A DNA stretch of 64,000 nucleotides from Flavobacteriaceae bacterium (GTDB taxonomy: Bacteria > Bacteroidota > Bacteroidia > Flavobacteriales > Flavobacteriaceae): assembly GCA_002746415.1 (NCBI GenBank), contig NVXD01000006.1, positions 1 to 64,000 on the forward strand, written 5' to 3'. This document shows, in pieces, positions 25,293 to 33,225 of the stretch. The number at the start of each line of letters is the position of its first letter. The first letter of the stretch is position 1. Under the pieces are notes generated by a model. It did no database searches. It had not been told where the DNA came from and saw only the letters and a list, made by a program, of their open reading frames with translations. The position numbers were made by a program, and so were the translations under genes.

Positions 25293-25885
25293 ACTGCTGC
25301 TAGTTTTAATACAACTTGTTCGTATTCTTCTTTAGAATTGGCATTAATGAGTACATCATCATTTTCCGGATAAAGTAGCGCTATATCAGAATTAATTAAA
25401 AATTTTCTAGGACAGCTACTTGTTCCATTTTGGAGATGGACTATTGATTGTTGCAACCCTTGAGGCTCCCATATGGCCACTAAAGGCTCTGGTAGCTCAC
25501 TTTCTTTGGTTGCAAATGCAGTAGCTACTTTATTTGCTATTCGACCTGAAACCAGTTGTTTCAATGCATTTAAATCAAGCAATGGTACATCACAGGCCAA
25601 TACTAACCATGCAACATTAGGGTGTGTTTTATGAGCACTCAAGATGCCATTATAAGGTCCTCTATGCTCATTTAAATCTACTATACAGTTCATAGATTCT
25701 GGAACTAGTCCCTTTTGTTCATCACGGATACTGATAAAAGTTTTATCACAAATTTTACTCAATAATTGGTACAAATGTTCTCTCTGGGGAATGCCGTGAT
25801 ATTTTATTTCACCCTTATCTTCTCCCATTCTGGTGCTTTTACCACCAGATAATACCAATCCGTATATTTTTGATGTGTTTTTCAT
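25289..25885 (-). CDS. mobA: Molybdenum cofactor guanylyltransferase MobA
   Basis: A 198-residue nucleotidyltransferase with 'GLVLSGGKSTRMGEDKGEIKY', the MobA nucleotide-binding loop including RMGxDK, and 'WLVLACDVPLLD' with the metal Asp. It makes the bis-MGD precursor used by DMSO-reductase-type enzymes, although the only molybdoenzyme encoded here is of xanthine-oxidase type. That implies another molybdoenzyme elsewhere, or broader nucleotide use. It overlaps moeB by 4 bases. Confidence 0.88.
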   Translation of the reverse strand: MKNTSKIYGLVLSGGKSTRMGEDKGEIKYHGIPQREHLYQLLSKICDKTFISIRDEQKGLVPESMNCIVDLNEHRGPYNGILSAHKTHPNVAWLVLACDVPLLDLNALKQLVSGRIANKVATAFATKESELPEPLVAIWEPQGLQQSIVHLQNGTSSCPRKFLINSDIALLYPENDDVLINANSKEEYEQVVLKLAAV

Positions 25886-25943
25886 AGTTGTACCAATTTC
25901 TTTCTCAAAGTTTTGGGACGCTTAACACGACATTTGGATTATT

Positions 25944-26945
25944 TTAACCCCCAATGGAGGTCATGGAACTATCAAAAACAGTGCTATGCTCCTCTTGCGC
26001 ATCAAATCCAGTTTTTGCCCTACTTCCAATAGCCTTCAATATTTCTTTTTGAACATTCATCTCCGCATTTTCACCGCGCATGATATCCCGTAGGTTTGTT
26101 TTAGGTTTTCCATACAAACAGGTAATAACATCTCCTATGGCAGAAATCCGTAAGCGATTGCAGCTACCACAAAATGTGCGACTAAAAGATGGGATAATAC
26201 CAAAAGTACCTTTATGACCCTTTATTTGATAGTTAATAGAGGTGGATGTTGTTGGCGAAATCAATTTCTCAGTTTCTGGATAGTTAGAAAGGATGTGTTC
26301 CAATATCTTTTTATAATCCCACTGAATGGTATTGAATTTTTTACTTCCCCCATTAAAAGGCATTTCCTCCAAAAACCGAACGGAAACATTGTAATGCTTC
26401 ATTACGTCCAAAATTGGCAAAAGGTCTTGCGTATTTTGATTTTCAAGTACTATAAAATTGACACGCACATTAAACCCTTCAGTAATTAGCCTAATGAGGT
26501 TATTGTGCACTGTGTCATATTCATCTCTTCTTGTAATGCGTTCAAAGGTTTCTCTATTGATAGAATCCAAACTAACATTTATATTTCTTATCCCTAGTTC
26601 TTTTAATTCATCAATATAGGGGCCAATTAAAGTGGCATTAGTGGTAACAGAAATATCGTTTAAACCTTCTAATTTGGACAAATTTCTTAGCAAAACCATC
26701 AAATCCTTTCTCACAAAAGGTTCACCACCGGTAATGCGAATTTTATCAATCCCCTGCCCTACCAAAATAGTACTCAGTCTGGACAGTTCATCAATTGTGA
26801 ATAGGGTATCATTCTTGGCAAAATTAATGCCCTCAGATGGCATGCAATAATTACATCGTAGGTTGCAACGATCTGTTACCGCCAAACGCAAATAATTAAT
26901 TTCTCTATTGTGATTATCTACTAACAAAGCTTCCTTTTTTATCAT
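25944..26945 (-). CDS. moaA: GTP 3',8-cyclase MoaA
   Basis: A radical SAM enzyme starting molybdopterin synthesis from GTP. The N-terminal cluster motif is 'CNLRCNYC' (CxxxCxxC), the C-terminal cluster 'FCGSCNRLR...TC' (CxxC-N13-C), and the protein ends in the Gly-Gly tail needed for activity. I chose ATG 26945 (333 residues), one base after the moaD stop. A GTG four codons upstream (26957) is in frame but would overlap moaD. The partner MoaC is not found in this window. Confidence 0.95.
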   Translation of the reverse strand: MIKKEALLVDNHNREINYLRLAVTDRCNLRCNYCMPSEGINFAKNDTLFTIDELSRLSTILVGQGIDKIRITGGEPFVRKDLMVLLRNLSKLEGLNDISVTTNATLIGPYIDELKELGIRNINVSLDSINRETFERITRRDEYDTVHNNLIRLITEGFNVRVNFIVLENQNTQDLLPILDVMKHYNVSVRFLEEMPFNGGSKKFNTIQWDYKKILEHILSNYPETEKLISPTTSTSINYQIKGHKGTFGIIPSFSRTFCGSCNRLRISAIGDVITCLYGKPKTNLRDIMRGENAEMNVQKEILKAIGSRAKTGFDAQEEHSTVFDSSMTSIGG

Positions 26946-26946
26946 T

Positions 26947-27192
26947 TTATCCTCCACTGACTGGGGGAATTAACGCAATTTCATCAAAGGTATCTATTTT
27001 TGTTTCATCCTCAGCGTAATTATTGTTCACAGCTATGGCTAATGAGGACAATTTTAACAAATCTGGATGCATTTGACCCAAATATTGTCTTAAATCACCT
27101 ACGGTTTTAGGTGCGTTACTTTTAGCAACAGGAATTGACAATGATGAGCTTCCAACAATATCCTTGGTCACTCCAAAAAGTAATATATTCAT
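26947..27192 (-). CDS. moaD: Molybdopterin synthase sulfur carrier subunit MoaD
   Basis: An 81-residue ubiquitin-like protein ending in '...PPVSGG'; the C-terminal Gly-Gly is thiocarboxylated by the MoeB-rhodanese protein. 'MNILLFGVTKDIVG' is the typical first strand and 'EIALIPPVSGG' the last. Located between the molybdoenzyme large subunit (2-base gap) and moaA. Its catalytic partner MoaE is not encoded nearby. Confidence 0.93.
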   Translation of the reverse strand: MNILLFGVTKDIVGSSSLSIPVAKSNAPKTVGDLRQYLGQMHPDLLKLSSLAIAVNNNYAEDETKIDTFDEIALIPPVSGG

Positions 27193-27194
27193 AG

Positions 27195-29363
27195 TTAACC
27201 TAAGATTTCTTTTTTAGGAACACTTAGTCCTTCAGGGTTATTAATAAAAGGCTGGGAATAAAACCTCTTTCCATTAAGCGCATGTAGCGCATTGGCAACT
27301 GCGCCAGCTGCTGGTGGTAATGCAGGCTCTCCTAATCCGGTTGGCGGAATATCATTTTTAATAAAATGGGTTTCTATTTCTGGAATTTCCTTCATACGTA
27401 TCAACCTGTAATTTTGGAAATTAGTAGCCGAAGGCTCCCCATTCTTAAAGCTAAAGTCGCCATACATGGCATGACCTAAGCCATCTATTATCCCTCCTTC
27501 AATTTGGTTCTTGGCACCTGAAGGATTAATTACAATACCGCAATCGACCACACAAGTAATTTTCTTCACCACAGGTTTCCCATCTTCAACTACAACATCT
27601 GCAACTTCTGCTACATGCGTATTATGGCAATAATAATTTACAAACCCTTGGTACACTCCTTCTGGTTGTTTGCCCCAATTAGATTTTTCAACGGCCATAT
27701 GTATACACTCTTCCATTCTTTCGGGACTATACTTAATGTTCTCATCTGAGTGCCCTTTTACATTTTGAAGTAAATCTAATCGCAATTGTATTCTATCGAC
27801 CTCCATTAATTCGGCAAGTTCATCAAAAAAAGTTTGCTCTGCAAATGCTAAAAAATTGGTATATGGTGCTCTCCATGCTGCTGTAGAGATATTACTTTGA
27901 TAATTAGCAGTATCTACCTGATAATTATCAATGGCCCCTGCAGGAAAAAAATGTGGGATAAGCCCGTACATATTACTGTTAACTGATGCCTCTTTTAAGT
28001 GGTAGGCTGTTATTTTTCCATCTTTAATACCTGCCTTAAATCGGTATTTTGTTGGAGGTCTGAACATTCCAGACATAATATCATCTTCTCTAGTATATAC
28101 CAATTTTATTGGCAAATTCGCCACACTGGAAATTTTGGCAGCATTCATTGCAAAATCACCATATAGTCTTCTACCAAAACCACCACCCATTCGGGTCATT
28201 TCTAAATGCACGTCTTCAATATCCCTTTCAAGCATTTCTGCAATACTTTTGGCCGTACCATTTGGTGTTTGAATGGGGCCTACCAAATGTATTCTATCTG
28301 GAGTAACATTGGCATAAAAATTCATTGGTTCCATACAATTGTGGGGTAAAAAGGGAGCCTCATAATTTCTTTCCAAAATTTCATCCGCTTCCGCAAAAGC
28401 TTTATTAACATCCCCATCCTTACGTTGGGTTGTTAAATCATTACCATCCAAAAGTCCGTTGAGTAATTTATCATGATCGGCAGTACTTTCCAAGTTAGTA
28501 TCTTGTATCCAAACCACTTTAACCAATTTCTGCGCCTTAAAGGCTGTCCAAGTATCTTTGGCCAAAACAACAACATTACCATCATAGGAAATCACATCCA
28601 CAACACCTGATAGAGCTTTGGCTTCTGAGGCATCAAAAGTGTCTAACTTTTGACCAAAAGCAGTTGGTTTAACCATTACGGCATATACCATTCCTTCTGC
28701 TTTGTAATCTAATCCATATAATGGTTTTCCAGTGGTGATACTTTCTATATCCACTATTCCTCTAGAGGTACCAATAATTGTGAAGTCCGCGGGATCTTTT
28801 AAAGTCACCTCTTCTGGCACTTCTAATGCTGCTGCTTCCGTTACCACATCACCATATCCCAATGTTTCTCCTTTTGCATTGGTAATAATACCTTCTTTAG
28901 ATGTGCATTCTGATGGATCTACTCCCCATTTTACAGCTGCCGCATTGATAAGCATTTGCTTGGCAGTTGCTCCTGTTTTTCTGAGGTTGTCCCAGCCTAA
29001 TCTAAGCGAATTACTCCCGCCAGCAAACTGGAAAGGGTAGTTTTTAGCATCTGAAACTCCTTGTTTCACAAATACATTATCCCAACTAACATCTAATTCT
29101 TCCGCAATTACCATTGGCATGGAGGTTTTAACACCCTGACCGATTTCTGGATTTGGAGAAAAAATAGTTACAGCACCATTTTTGGCAATTTTGATGTAGG
29201 CATTAAAATCATCATAGTTTAAGGATGCTAAATCTATTGGGGGTTTTACATTGGGCTTACAGGCAGTAAACAGATTAAAGCCGATTAAGAGCCCGCCACT
29301 GGCCAAAGAGGAAGTTCTTAAAAACCCTCTTCTACTGAATTCTATTGGTTTTGATGTTGACAT
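27195..29363 (-). CDS. Tat-exported molybdopterin-binding subunit of an IorB-like hydroxylase
   Basis: From ATG 29363 this is 722 residues with a twin-arginine signal 'FSRRGFLRTSSLASGGLLIG'. The in-frame codon 42 bases upstream would push the signal inward and is rejected. It belongs to the xanthine dehydrogenase/aldehyde oxidase large-subunit family, single-chain IorB type: 'GQGVKTSMPMVIAEEL', 'MTRMGGGFGRRLYGDF' (cofactor binding), 'AWRAPYTNF' and 'GLGEPALPPAAGAVANAL' with the catalytic Glu. Its electron partner is the 2Fe-2S gene just upstream. Substrate is probably an N-heterocycle or aldehyde. Confidence 0.92.
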   Translation of the reverse strand: MSTSKPIEFSRRGFLRTSSLASGGLLIGFNLFTACKPNVKPPIDLASLNYDDFNAYIKIAKNGAVTIFSPNPEIGQGVKTSMPMVIAEELDVSWDNVFVKQGVSDAKNYPFQFAGGSNSLRLGWDNLRKTGATAKQMLINAAAVKWGVDPSECTSKEGIITNAKGETLGYGDVVTEAAALEVPEEVTLKDPADFTIIGTSRGIVDIESITTGKPLYGLDYKAEGMVYAVMVKPTAFGQKLDTFDASEAKALSGVVDVISYDGNVVVLAKDTWTAFKAQKLVKVVWIQDTNLESTADHDKLLNGLLDGNDLTTQRKDGDVNKAFAEADEILERNYEAPFLPHNCMEPMNFYANVTPDRIHLVGPIQTPNGTAKSIAEMLERDIEDVHLEMTRMGGGFGRRLYGDFAMNAAKISSVANLPIKLVYTREDDIMSGMFRPPTKYRFKAGIKDGKITAYHLKEASVNSNMYGLIPHFFPAGAIDNYQVDTANYQSNISTAAWRAPYTNFLAFAEQTFFDELAELMEVDRIQLRLDLLQNVKGHSDENIKYSPERMEECIHMAVEKSNWGKQPEGVYQGFVNYYCHNTHVAEVADVVVEDGKPVVKKITCVVDCGIVINPSGAKNQIEGGIIDGLGHAMYGDFSFKNGEPSATNFQNYRLIRMKEIPEIETHFIKNDIPPTGLGEPALPPAAGAVANALHALNGKRFYSQPFINNPEGLSVPKKEILG

Positions 29364-29447
29364 TTTAGTGTTTTTTAGATTCTCGGTTGTTCCAAAGAAA
29401 AACAATTGGAGAAATATTGAAGTTATGCTAATTTCAAATACGGATAA

Positions 29448-29909
29448 TTAACCCATATTTTTTGATGCAGTTTCTACTGCCTTATAAATACGACCGTATG
29501 CTGCACATCTACAAATGTTTCCATGCATAGCTGTTTTTATCTCTGACGCTGTAGGGTTGGCATTTTTCTCTAAAAATGCTGAAGCAGTCATAATTTGTCC
29601 AGCTTGACAGTAACCACATTGTGGTACATCTATTTCCTTCCAAGCCTCCTGCACTGGATGTGAACCATCCTCTGAAAGTCCTTCTATGGTAGTGATGGAT
29701 TTTCCTTCCGCCTGTGCTATAGTCATACCACAGCTTCGTGTAGCAGTGCCATCAATATGGATTGTGCACGCGCCACACTGGGAAATACCACATCCATACT
29801 TTGTTCCCACAAGATCCAAGTGGTCACGGAGGACCCACAATAAGGGGGTGTCCTCACTGACATCCACACTCTTGGTCATCCCATTTACGTTTAGTTGATA
29901 CGTTGGCAT
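29448..29909 (-). CDS. 2Fe-2S subunit of an IorA-like hydroxylase
   Basis: A 153-residue protein with two 2Fe-2S domains. The plant-ferredoxin type at the N-terminus has 'GTKYGCGISQCGACTIHIDG' plus a later 'RSC'; the helical domain has 'QCGYCQAGQIM' and 'GNICRCAAYGRI'. It passes electrons from the molybdenum centre of the Tat-exported large subunit; having no signal itself, it is presumably exported by hitch-hiking. First gene of the ten-gene operon. The 282 bases upstream (29910-30191) hold no gene and should contain the operon promoter. Confidence 0.95.
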   Translation of the reverse strand: MPTYQLNVNGMTKSVDVSEDTPLLWVLRDHLDLVGTKYGCGISQCGACTIHIDGTATRSCGMTIAQAEGKSITTIEGLSEDGSHPVQEAWKEIDVPQCGYCQAGQIMTASAFLEKNANPTASEIKTAMHGNICRCAAYGRIYKAVETASKNMG

Positions 29910-30191
29910 AATTTTGTTTTTAGATTTTTAATAGTAGTTCTAATAGTTTTGCAGTTTGAAGTTACCAAAAAATAAGAGGTGCTGTTTTTTATTTAACAGT
30001 TGTAAATTTCATTTTAACATTTCTATATTACAATTAACCGAGGTACTCTTCCAACAACTTTGGTACTTAACTTTCTATGAATCAAATAGTGTGTAGAAAT
30101 TATAGTTCTTAGGGCGTATGAAATGTCATCAATATTTTTTAACATTTTTTTTTATATCTTACACCTATAACTAATTAAAACTTATATCATT

Positions 30192-30608
30192 ATGTTTTCA
30201 AAACAAAATTTAATTTCGACACTGGTTACCTTTATTTGGGCCTTTATGGGTGGTTACCTATTGTGGGGGATTCTTATGGACTCAACTATTATGGCTCACT
30301 TGGGGTCTGCAACAGGAGTTCCTAAACCAGAACCCGACTTCCTTTACTTGGCCATTGGATGTTTAATTGTTGCTTTCGCGTTTTCTACTATTTATTCAAA
30401 ATTAGCTGCTGAACATTCGCTTTCAAAAGGTTTAAAATTTGGTATATGGGTGGGTGTTTTACAAGGTTTTGGTAATGGTGTGATTGATTTTGCAACGGCT
30501 AACATTCTTGATTTAACTGGAACTATAGTAAATGGACTTACCTATGTTGTCTTTTTTGCAATCATGGGAGCTCTTGCCGGATTGATATATGATAAGGTAA
30601 AAGCTTAA
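30192..30608 (+). CDS. Small four-helix integral membrane protein
   Basis: A 138-residue, strongly hydrophobic protein with four membrane segments near 10-28, 50-70, 85-103 and 113-133 and a short basic tail. Gly-rich helices ('GIWVGVLQGFGNGV', 'IMGALAGLIYDKV') and a 'YSKL' loop recall the DUF1761/DUF2177-type small membrane proteins, but I cannot place it firmly. It stands alone and ends in a strong intrinsic terminator. Function unknown. Confidence 0.75.
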   Translation: MFSKQNLISTLVTFIWAFMGGYLLWGILMDSTIMAHLGSATGVPKPEPDFLYLAIGCLIVAFAFSTIYSKLAAEHSLSKGLKFGIWVGVLQGFGNGVIDFATANILDLTGTIVNGLTYVVFFAIMGALAGLIYDKVKA

Positions 30609-30631
30609 TAGTTTACCTGTCAATTAATTAT

Positions 30632-30680
30632 CCCAGGTAAACACAAGTGGTATTTTGTGTTTACCTGGGATTTGTTTTCT
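30632..30680 (+). terminator. Intrinsic terminator after the membrane protein gene
   Basis: A perfect 15-base-pair stem, CCCAGGTAAACACAA paired with TTGTGTTTACCTGGG, with an 8-base loop, is followed by ATTTGTTTTCT. It starts 24 bases after the stop codon. Confidence 0.9.
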
Positions 30681-30719
30681 ATAAGCTTTCTTACAATTAA
30701 TTAAAGAGCAACACTAAAG

Positions 30720-31649
30720 CTATTCAGCTCTCACAATTTTATCTCTTAATTCTTTCCAAGTGACCAATACTATTTTTTGCTCTTTTATTAAGTCGGCACA
30801 TGTTTTACTAGTAAAAAAATCATAATCTGCTTGTCTCCATTCAGCTCCATAATAAGGATGATCAATGGTAACCGCTTTCATTTCAGCATCATCATATGCC
30901 AAATGGATTATTAAAAAATTGAGTCCGGGCTCTATATTGGTTATTAAATCCGAATAAAACGCTTCCATACCAGTATCAAAATTGGGAGGTGAAGCCGATA
31001 AAATTTTATCTGCCACCACTGAATTGGGTCCTAAAAGCTTTTGAATATTTTCATTTGGAATATCATAGATTCTTTTATCTATTAATACGGGCAGTCTATA
31101 TTCATTGCCAATTCTCATGTATACTTCTAAATAATCTGGTCTGCTCATAGCTGCACCCATATGTCCATCCAAATGAGTTACATTAATACCTGCTTTATAT
31201 GCTTTCTTTACCTGGTTTCGTAATTCCAATTCCACTTCTTTGGCTGTTCCTTTCAATTGTAGGCTATCTACCGAGGAAAAAAAATAGCCGTCCTTATTGA
31301 CCAAACCAGGAACTGAATCTTTTGAAGTCACTGGTCCCCATTTATAATAATCCCATTCACTATTTAAGGTGAGGTGCAATCCAAGGTCTGCATTTTTATT
31401 GTTACGTGCATAAGCTGCTATTTCTGGAAACCAAGGGCAGGGCACCATAATACTCGCGGAATTCACGGGACTGTTTTCTAATGCATGGATACTGGCTCTA
31501 TTTTCAGAATTTGAAACTCCTAAATCATCTGCATGAATAATCAAAAGTTTGGCATCCTTTGGGTGCCCTAACCGCTCTGCAATTGTTTTAGTTTGTGCAC
31601 TAAGGCTAGCGGCGATAAAAAGAAGGAATAATAGTAAAGGTGTTTTCAT
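30720..31649 (-). CDS. Secreted ChbG/HpnK (YdjC-type) carbohydrate deacetylase
   Basis: A 309-residue protein with signal peptide (about 1-19, ending SAQ). 'LLIIHADDLGVSNSEN' holds the metal-binding Asp of YdjC/ChbG deacetylases, 'DLGLHLTLNSEW' the His, and 'VTHLDGHMGA' the second His. The family removes acetyl groups from N-acetylated sugars such as chito-oligosaccharides. A secreted form fits the exported carbohydrate metabolism elsewhere in the window. Substrate not determined. Confidence 0.88.
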   Translation of the reverse strand: MKTPLLLFLLFIAASLSAQTKTIAERLGHPKDAKLLIIHADDLGVSNSENRASIHALENSPVNSASIMVPCPWFPEIAAYARNNKNADLGLHLTLNSEWDYYKWGPVTSKDSVPGLVNKDGYFFSSVDSLQLKGTAKEVELELRNQVKKAYKAGINVTHLDGHMGAAMSRPDYLEVYMRIGNEYRLPVLIDKRIYDIPNENIQKLLGPNSVVADKILSASPPNFDTGMEAFYSDLITNIEPGLNFLIIHLAYDDAEMKAVTIDHPYYGAEWRQADYDFFTSKTCADLIKEQKIVLVTWKELRDKIVRAE

Positions 31650-31826
31650 AACGTATGTTCTTGGAATAAATGTTTAGTTGATGGAAAATACTCAAAATCA
31701 ATTTGATATGAAAACCCTAAAAATGAATTGATGGCCTTTTAACATAGTTTAACATAGTTTTCTTGAAGCCCCATAATTTTAGCGGTTTTTGAGCGTTTTG
31801 TGTGCTGAACCTTATAAATTTTGAAA

Positions 31827-32915
31827 ATGAAATTATACACTAAATTCCTTATATTTTTTTGTAGTGCTTCTTTATTAGTTTCCTGTGGAAATGCAGATGA
31901 TGATGTCAATTTTGATTTAAACCTTGATGGTTTGGGGAAGGGTAAACCCGTAGATGATTGTCTTAATTTAGGAGAAAGTGATTTAGTATTATCCATACAA
32001 GAGGAATTCACAACGCTACCAGGTAAAGTATCTATATTTTTTAAGGTTTCTGATACTCAAGGCAACCCGGTTCCAGGACTAACTGCAAATCAATTTACGA
32101 TATATGAACAAGGACGGAATGATGATTGTTTCAATACCATTTCTACGTCTGAGTCTTTTGCACGTATCTCCCCTAGGTCACAAATTTTTAAAAACAATAC
32201 CCTCCTTGTGTTAGATTTAAGTAATAGTGTATTGAGTAGTAGTTTGGATGAATTAAAGACAGCCTCCATTAGTTTTATTGACAATGTGATGCCAGAAGTA
32301 AGTGAAGAATCCTTTAAAATGGCTATTTACTGGTTTGATGGCGAAGATGATTTGCATTTATTAAACGATTTAAGTGCTTCTAAGGAGGAATTGGTAGCTG
32401 CAATAAATGGAATTACACCCAACATAAGTAATGACCCCTCAACTGATTTGTATGGAGCCGTTATAAAAGTCACAAATATTGCCGAAGATATTATCAACAC
32501 CAATACAAGTAATGATATTATAGGTGCTGTATCCATAGTTGTTTTTACTGATGGCACGGATCAAGCATCAAGATATACGGAAAGCGCAGCACTAAAAAAG
32601 GTGAATGATGCCAATAGCAATATATCCTTTTTTAGTATTGGCCTTGGTGCGGAGATTGATACCGTTGTTTTAACTGAAATTGGTAAAACTTTTAGTGTCT
32701 TTGCAGGGAATAAAGAAGAATTGGAAACCACCTTCAATGATATTTCTTTCAGGGTTTCCCAACAAGCCAATAGTTTTTACTTATTTGAATATTGCAGTCC
32801 CAAACGCGATGGCAGTGGAGAGAACAATTTGGCCATTCAAGTTACTAGTGGTAACCTTCAAGGCGCTGTACAGACTAAGTTTGATGCCAAAGGGTTTACT
32901 GGTGGATGTGAATGA
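31827..32915 (+). CDS. vWA-domain lipoprotein
   Basis: From ATG 31827 a 362-residue lipoprotein (lipobox LVSC, Cys20); the in-frame TTG two codons upstream is not needed. After an acidic linker comes a small beta-sandwich (about 55-115), then a von Willebrand A domain (about 125-320) with MIDAS residues in 'LVLDLSNSV' (DxSxS) and 'VVFTDGTDQ'. Conserved Cys pairs and a C-terminal 'FTGGC' suggest disulfides. It probably binds a protein ligand at the cell surface. 310 bases downstream is a TonB-dependent receptor in the same direction. Confidence 0.85.
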   Translation: MKLYTKFLIFFCSASLLVSCGNADDDVNFDLNLDGLGKGKPVDDCLNLGESDLVLSIQEEFTTLPGKVSIFFKVSDTQGNPVPGLTANQFTIYEQGRNDDCFNTISTSESFARISPRSQIFKNNTLLVLDLSNSVLSSSLDELKTASISFIDNVMPEVSEESFKMAIYWFDGEDDLHLLNDLSASKEELVAAINGITPNISNDPSTDLYGAVIKVTNIAEDIINTNTSNDIIGAVSIVVFTDGTDQASRYTESAALKKVNDANSNISFFSIGLGAEIDTVVLTEIGKTFSVFAGNKEELETTFNDISFRVSQQANSFYLFEYCSPKRDGSGENNLAIQVTSGNLQGAVQTKFDAKGFTGGCE

Positions 32916-32950
32916 TTTAGTCTTTTCAACATTACCAGAGAAAAAGAACA

Positions 32951-33071
32951 GTCATTTCGACCATAGGGAGAAATCTTATAATGCATGTATTCGTTTAGAT
33001 TTCTAAATCGCACCTCATCTCGAAATAACGAATAAGTGCCCTACTGTCATTTCGATTATAGAGAGAAATCT
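32951..33071. repeat. Dispersed intergenic inverted repeat (three arms)
   Basis: Forward arms GTCATTTCGA...GAGAAATCT are at 32951-32976 and 33046-33071, with a reverse arm at 32996-33029. These copies have a shorter arm centre ('CCATAGG', 'TTATAGA') than the 0.9-6.6 kb copies, so they belong to a second sub-type. They occupy much of the 310-base gene-free stretch 32916-33225; the rest holds only AT-rich leader of the TonB receptor. Confidence 0.8.
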
Positions 33072-33225
33072 CATTGAGGTATACTAGTTTGATTTTTGGC
33101 ACATAAAATAAGTAAGAATCAAATTAAACCAATAGACATGGAAATAGTCTAATGGGAAATCATAAATTACTTTTAAAAAATACTGGGCCTCAAAAACTGA
33201 GTAAAACAACAACCTATACCATTTT

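Noticed and set aside
26946-26957. GTG start giving MoaA four extra residues
   Set aside because: It overlaps the end of moaD, while ATG 26945 follows the moaD stop directly and the family does not need the extension.
31741-31760. Tandem direct repeat AACATAGTTT twice before the vWA gene
   Set aside because: Only two 10-base copies in AT-rich leader DNA; no further copies or symmetric structure to support a site.
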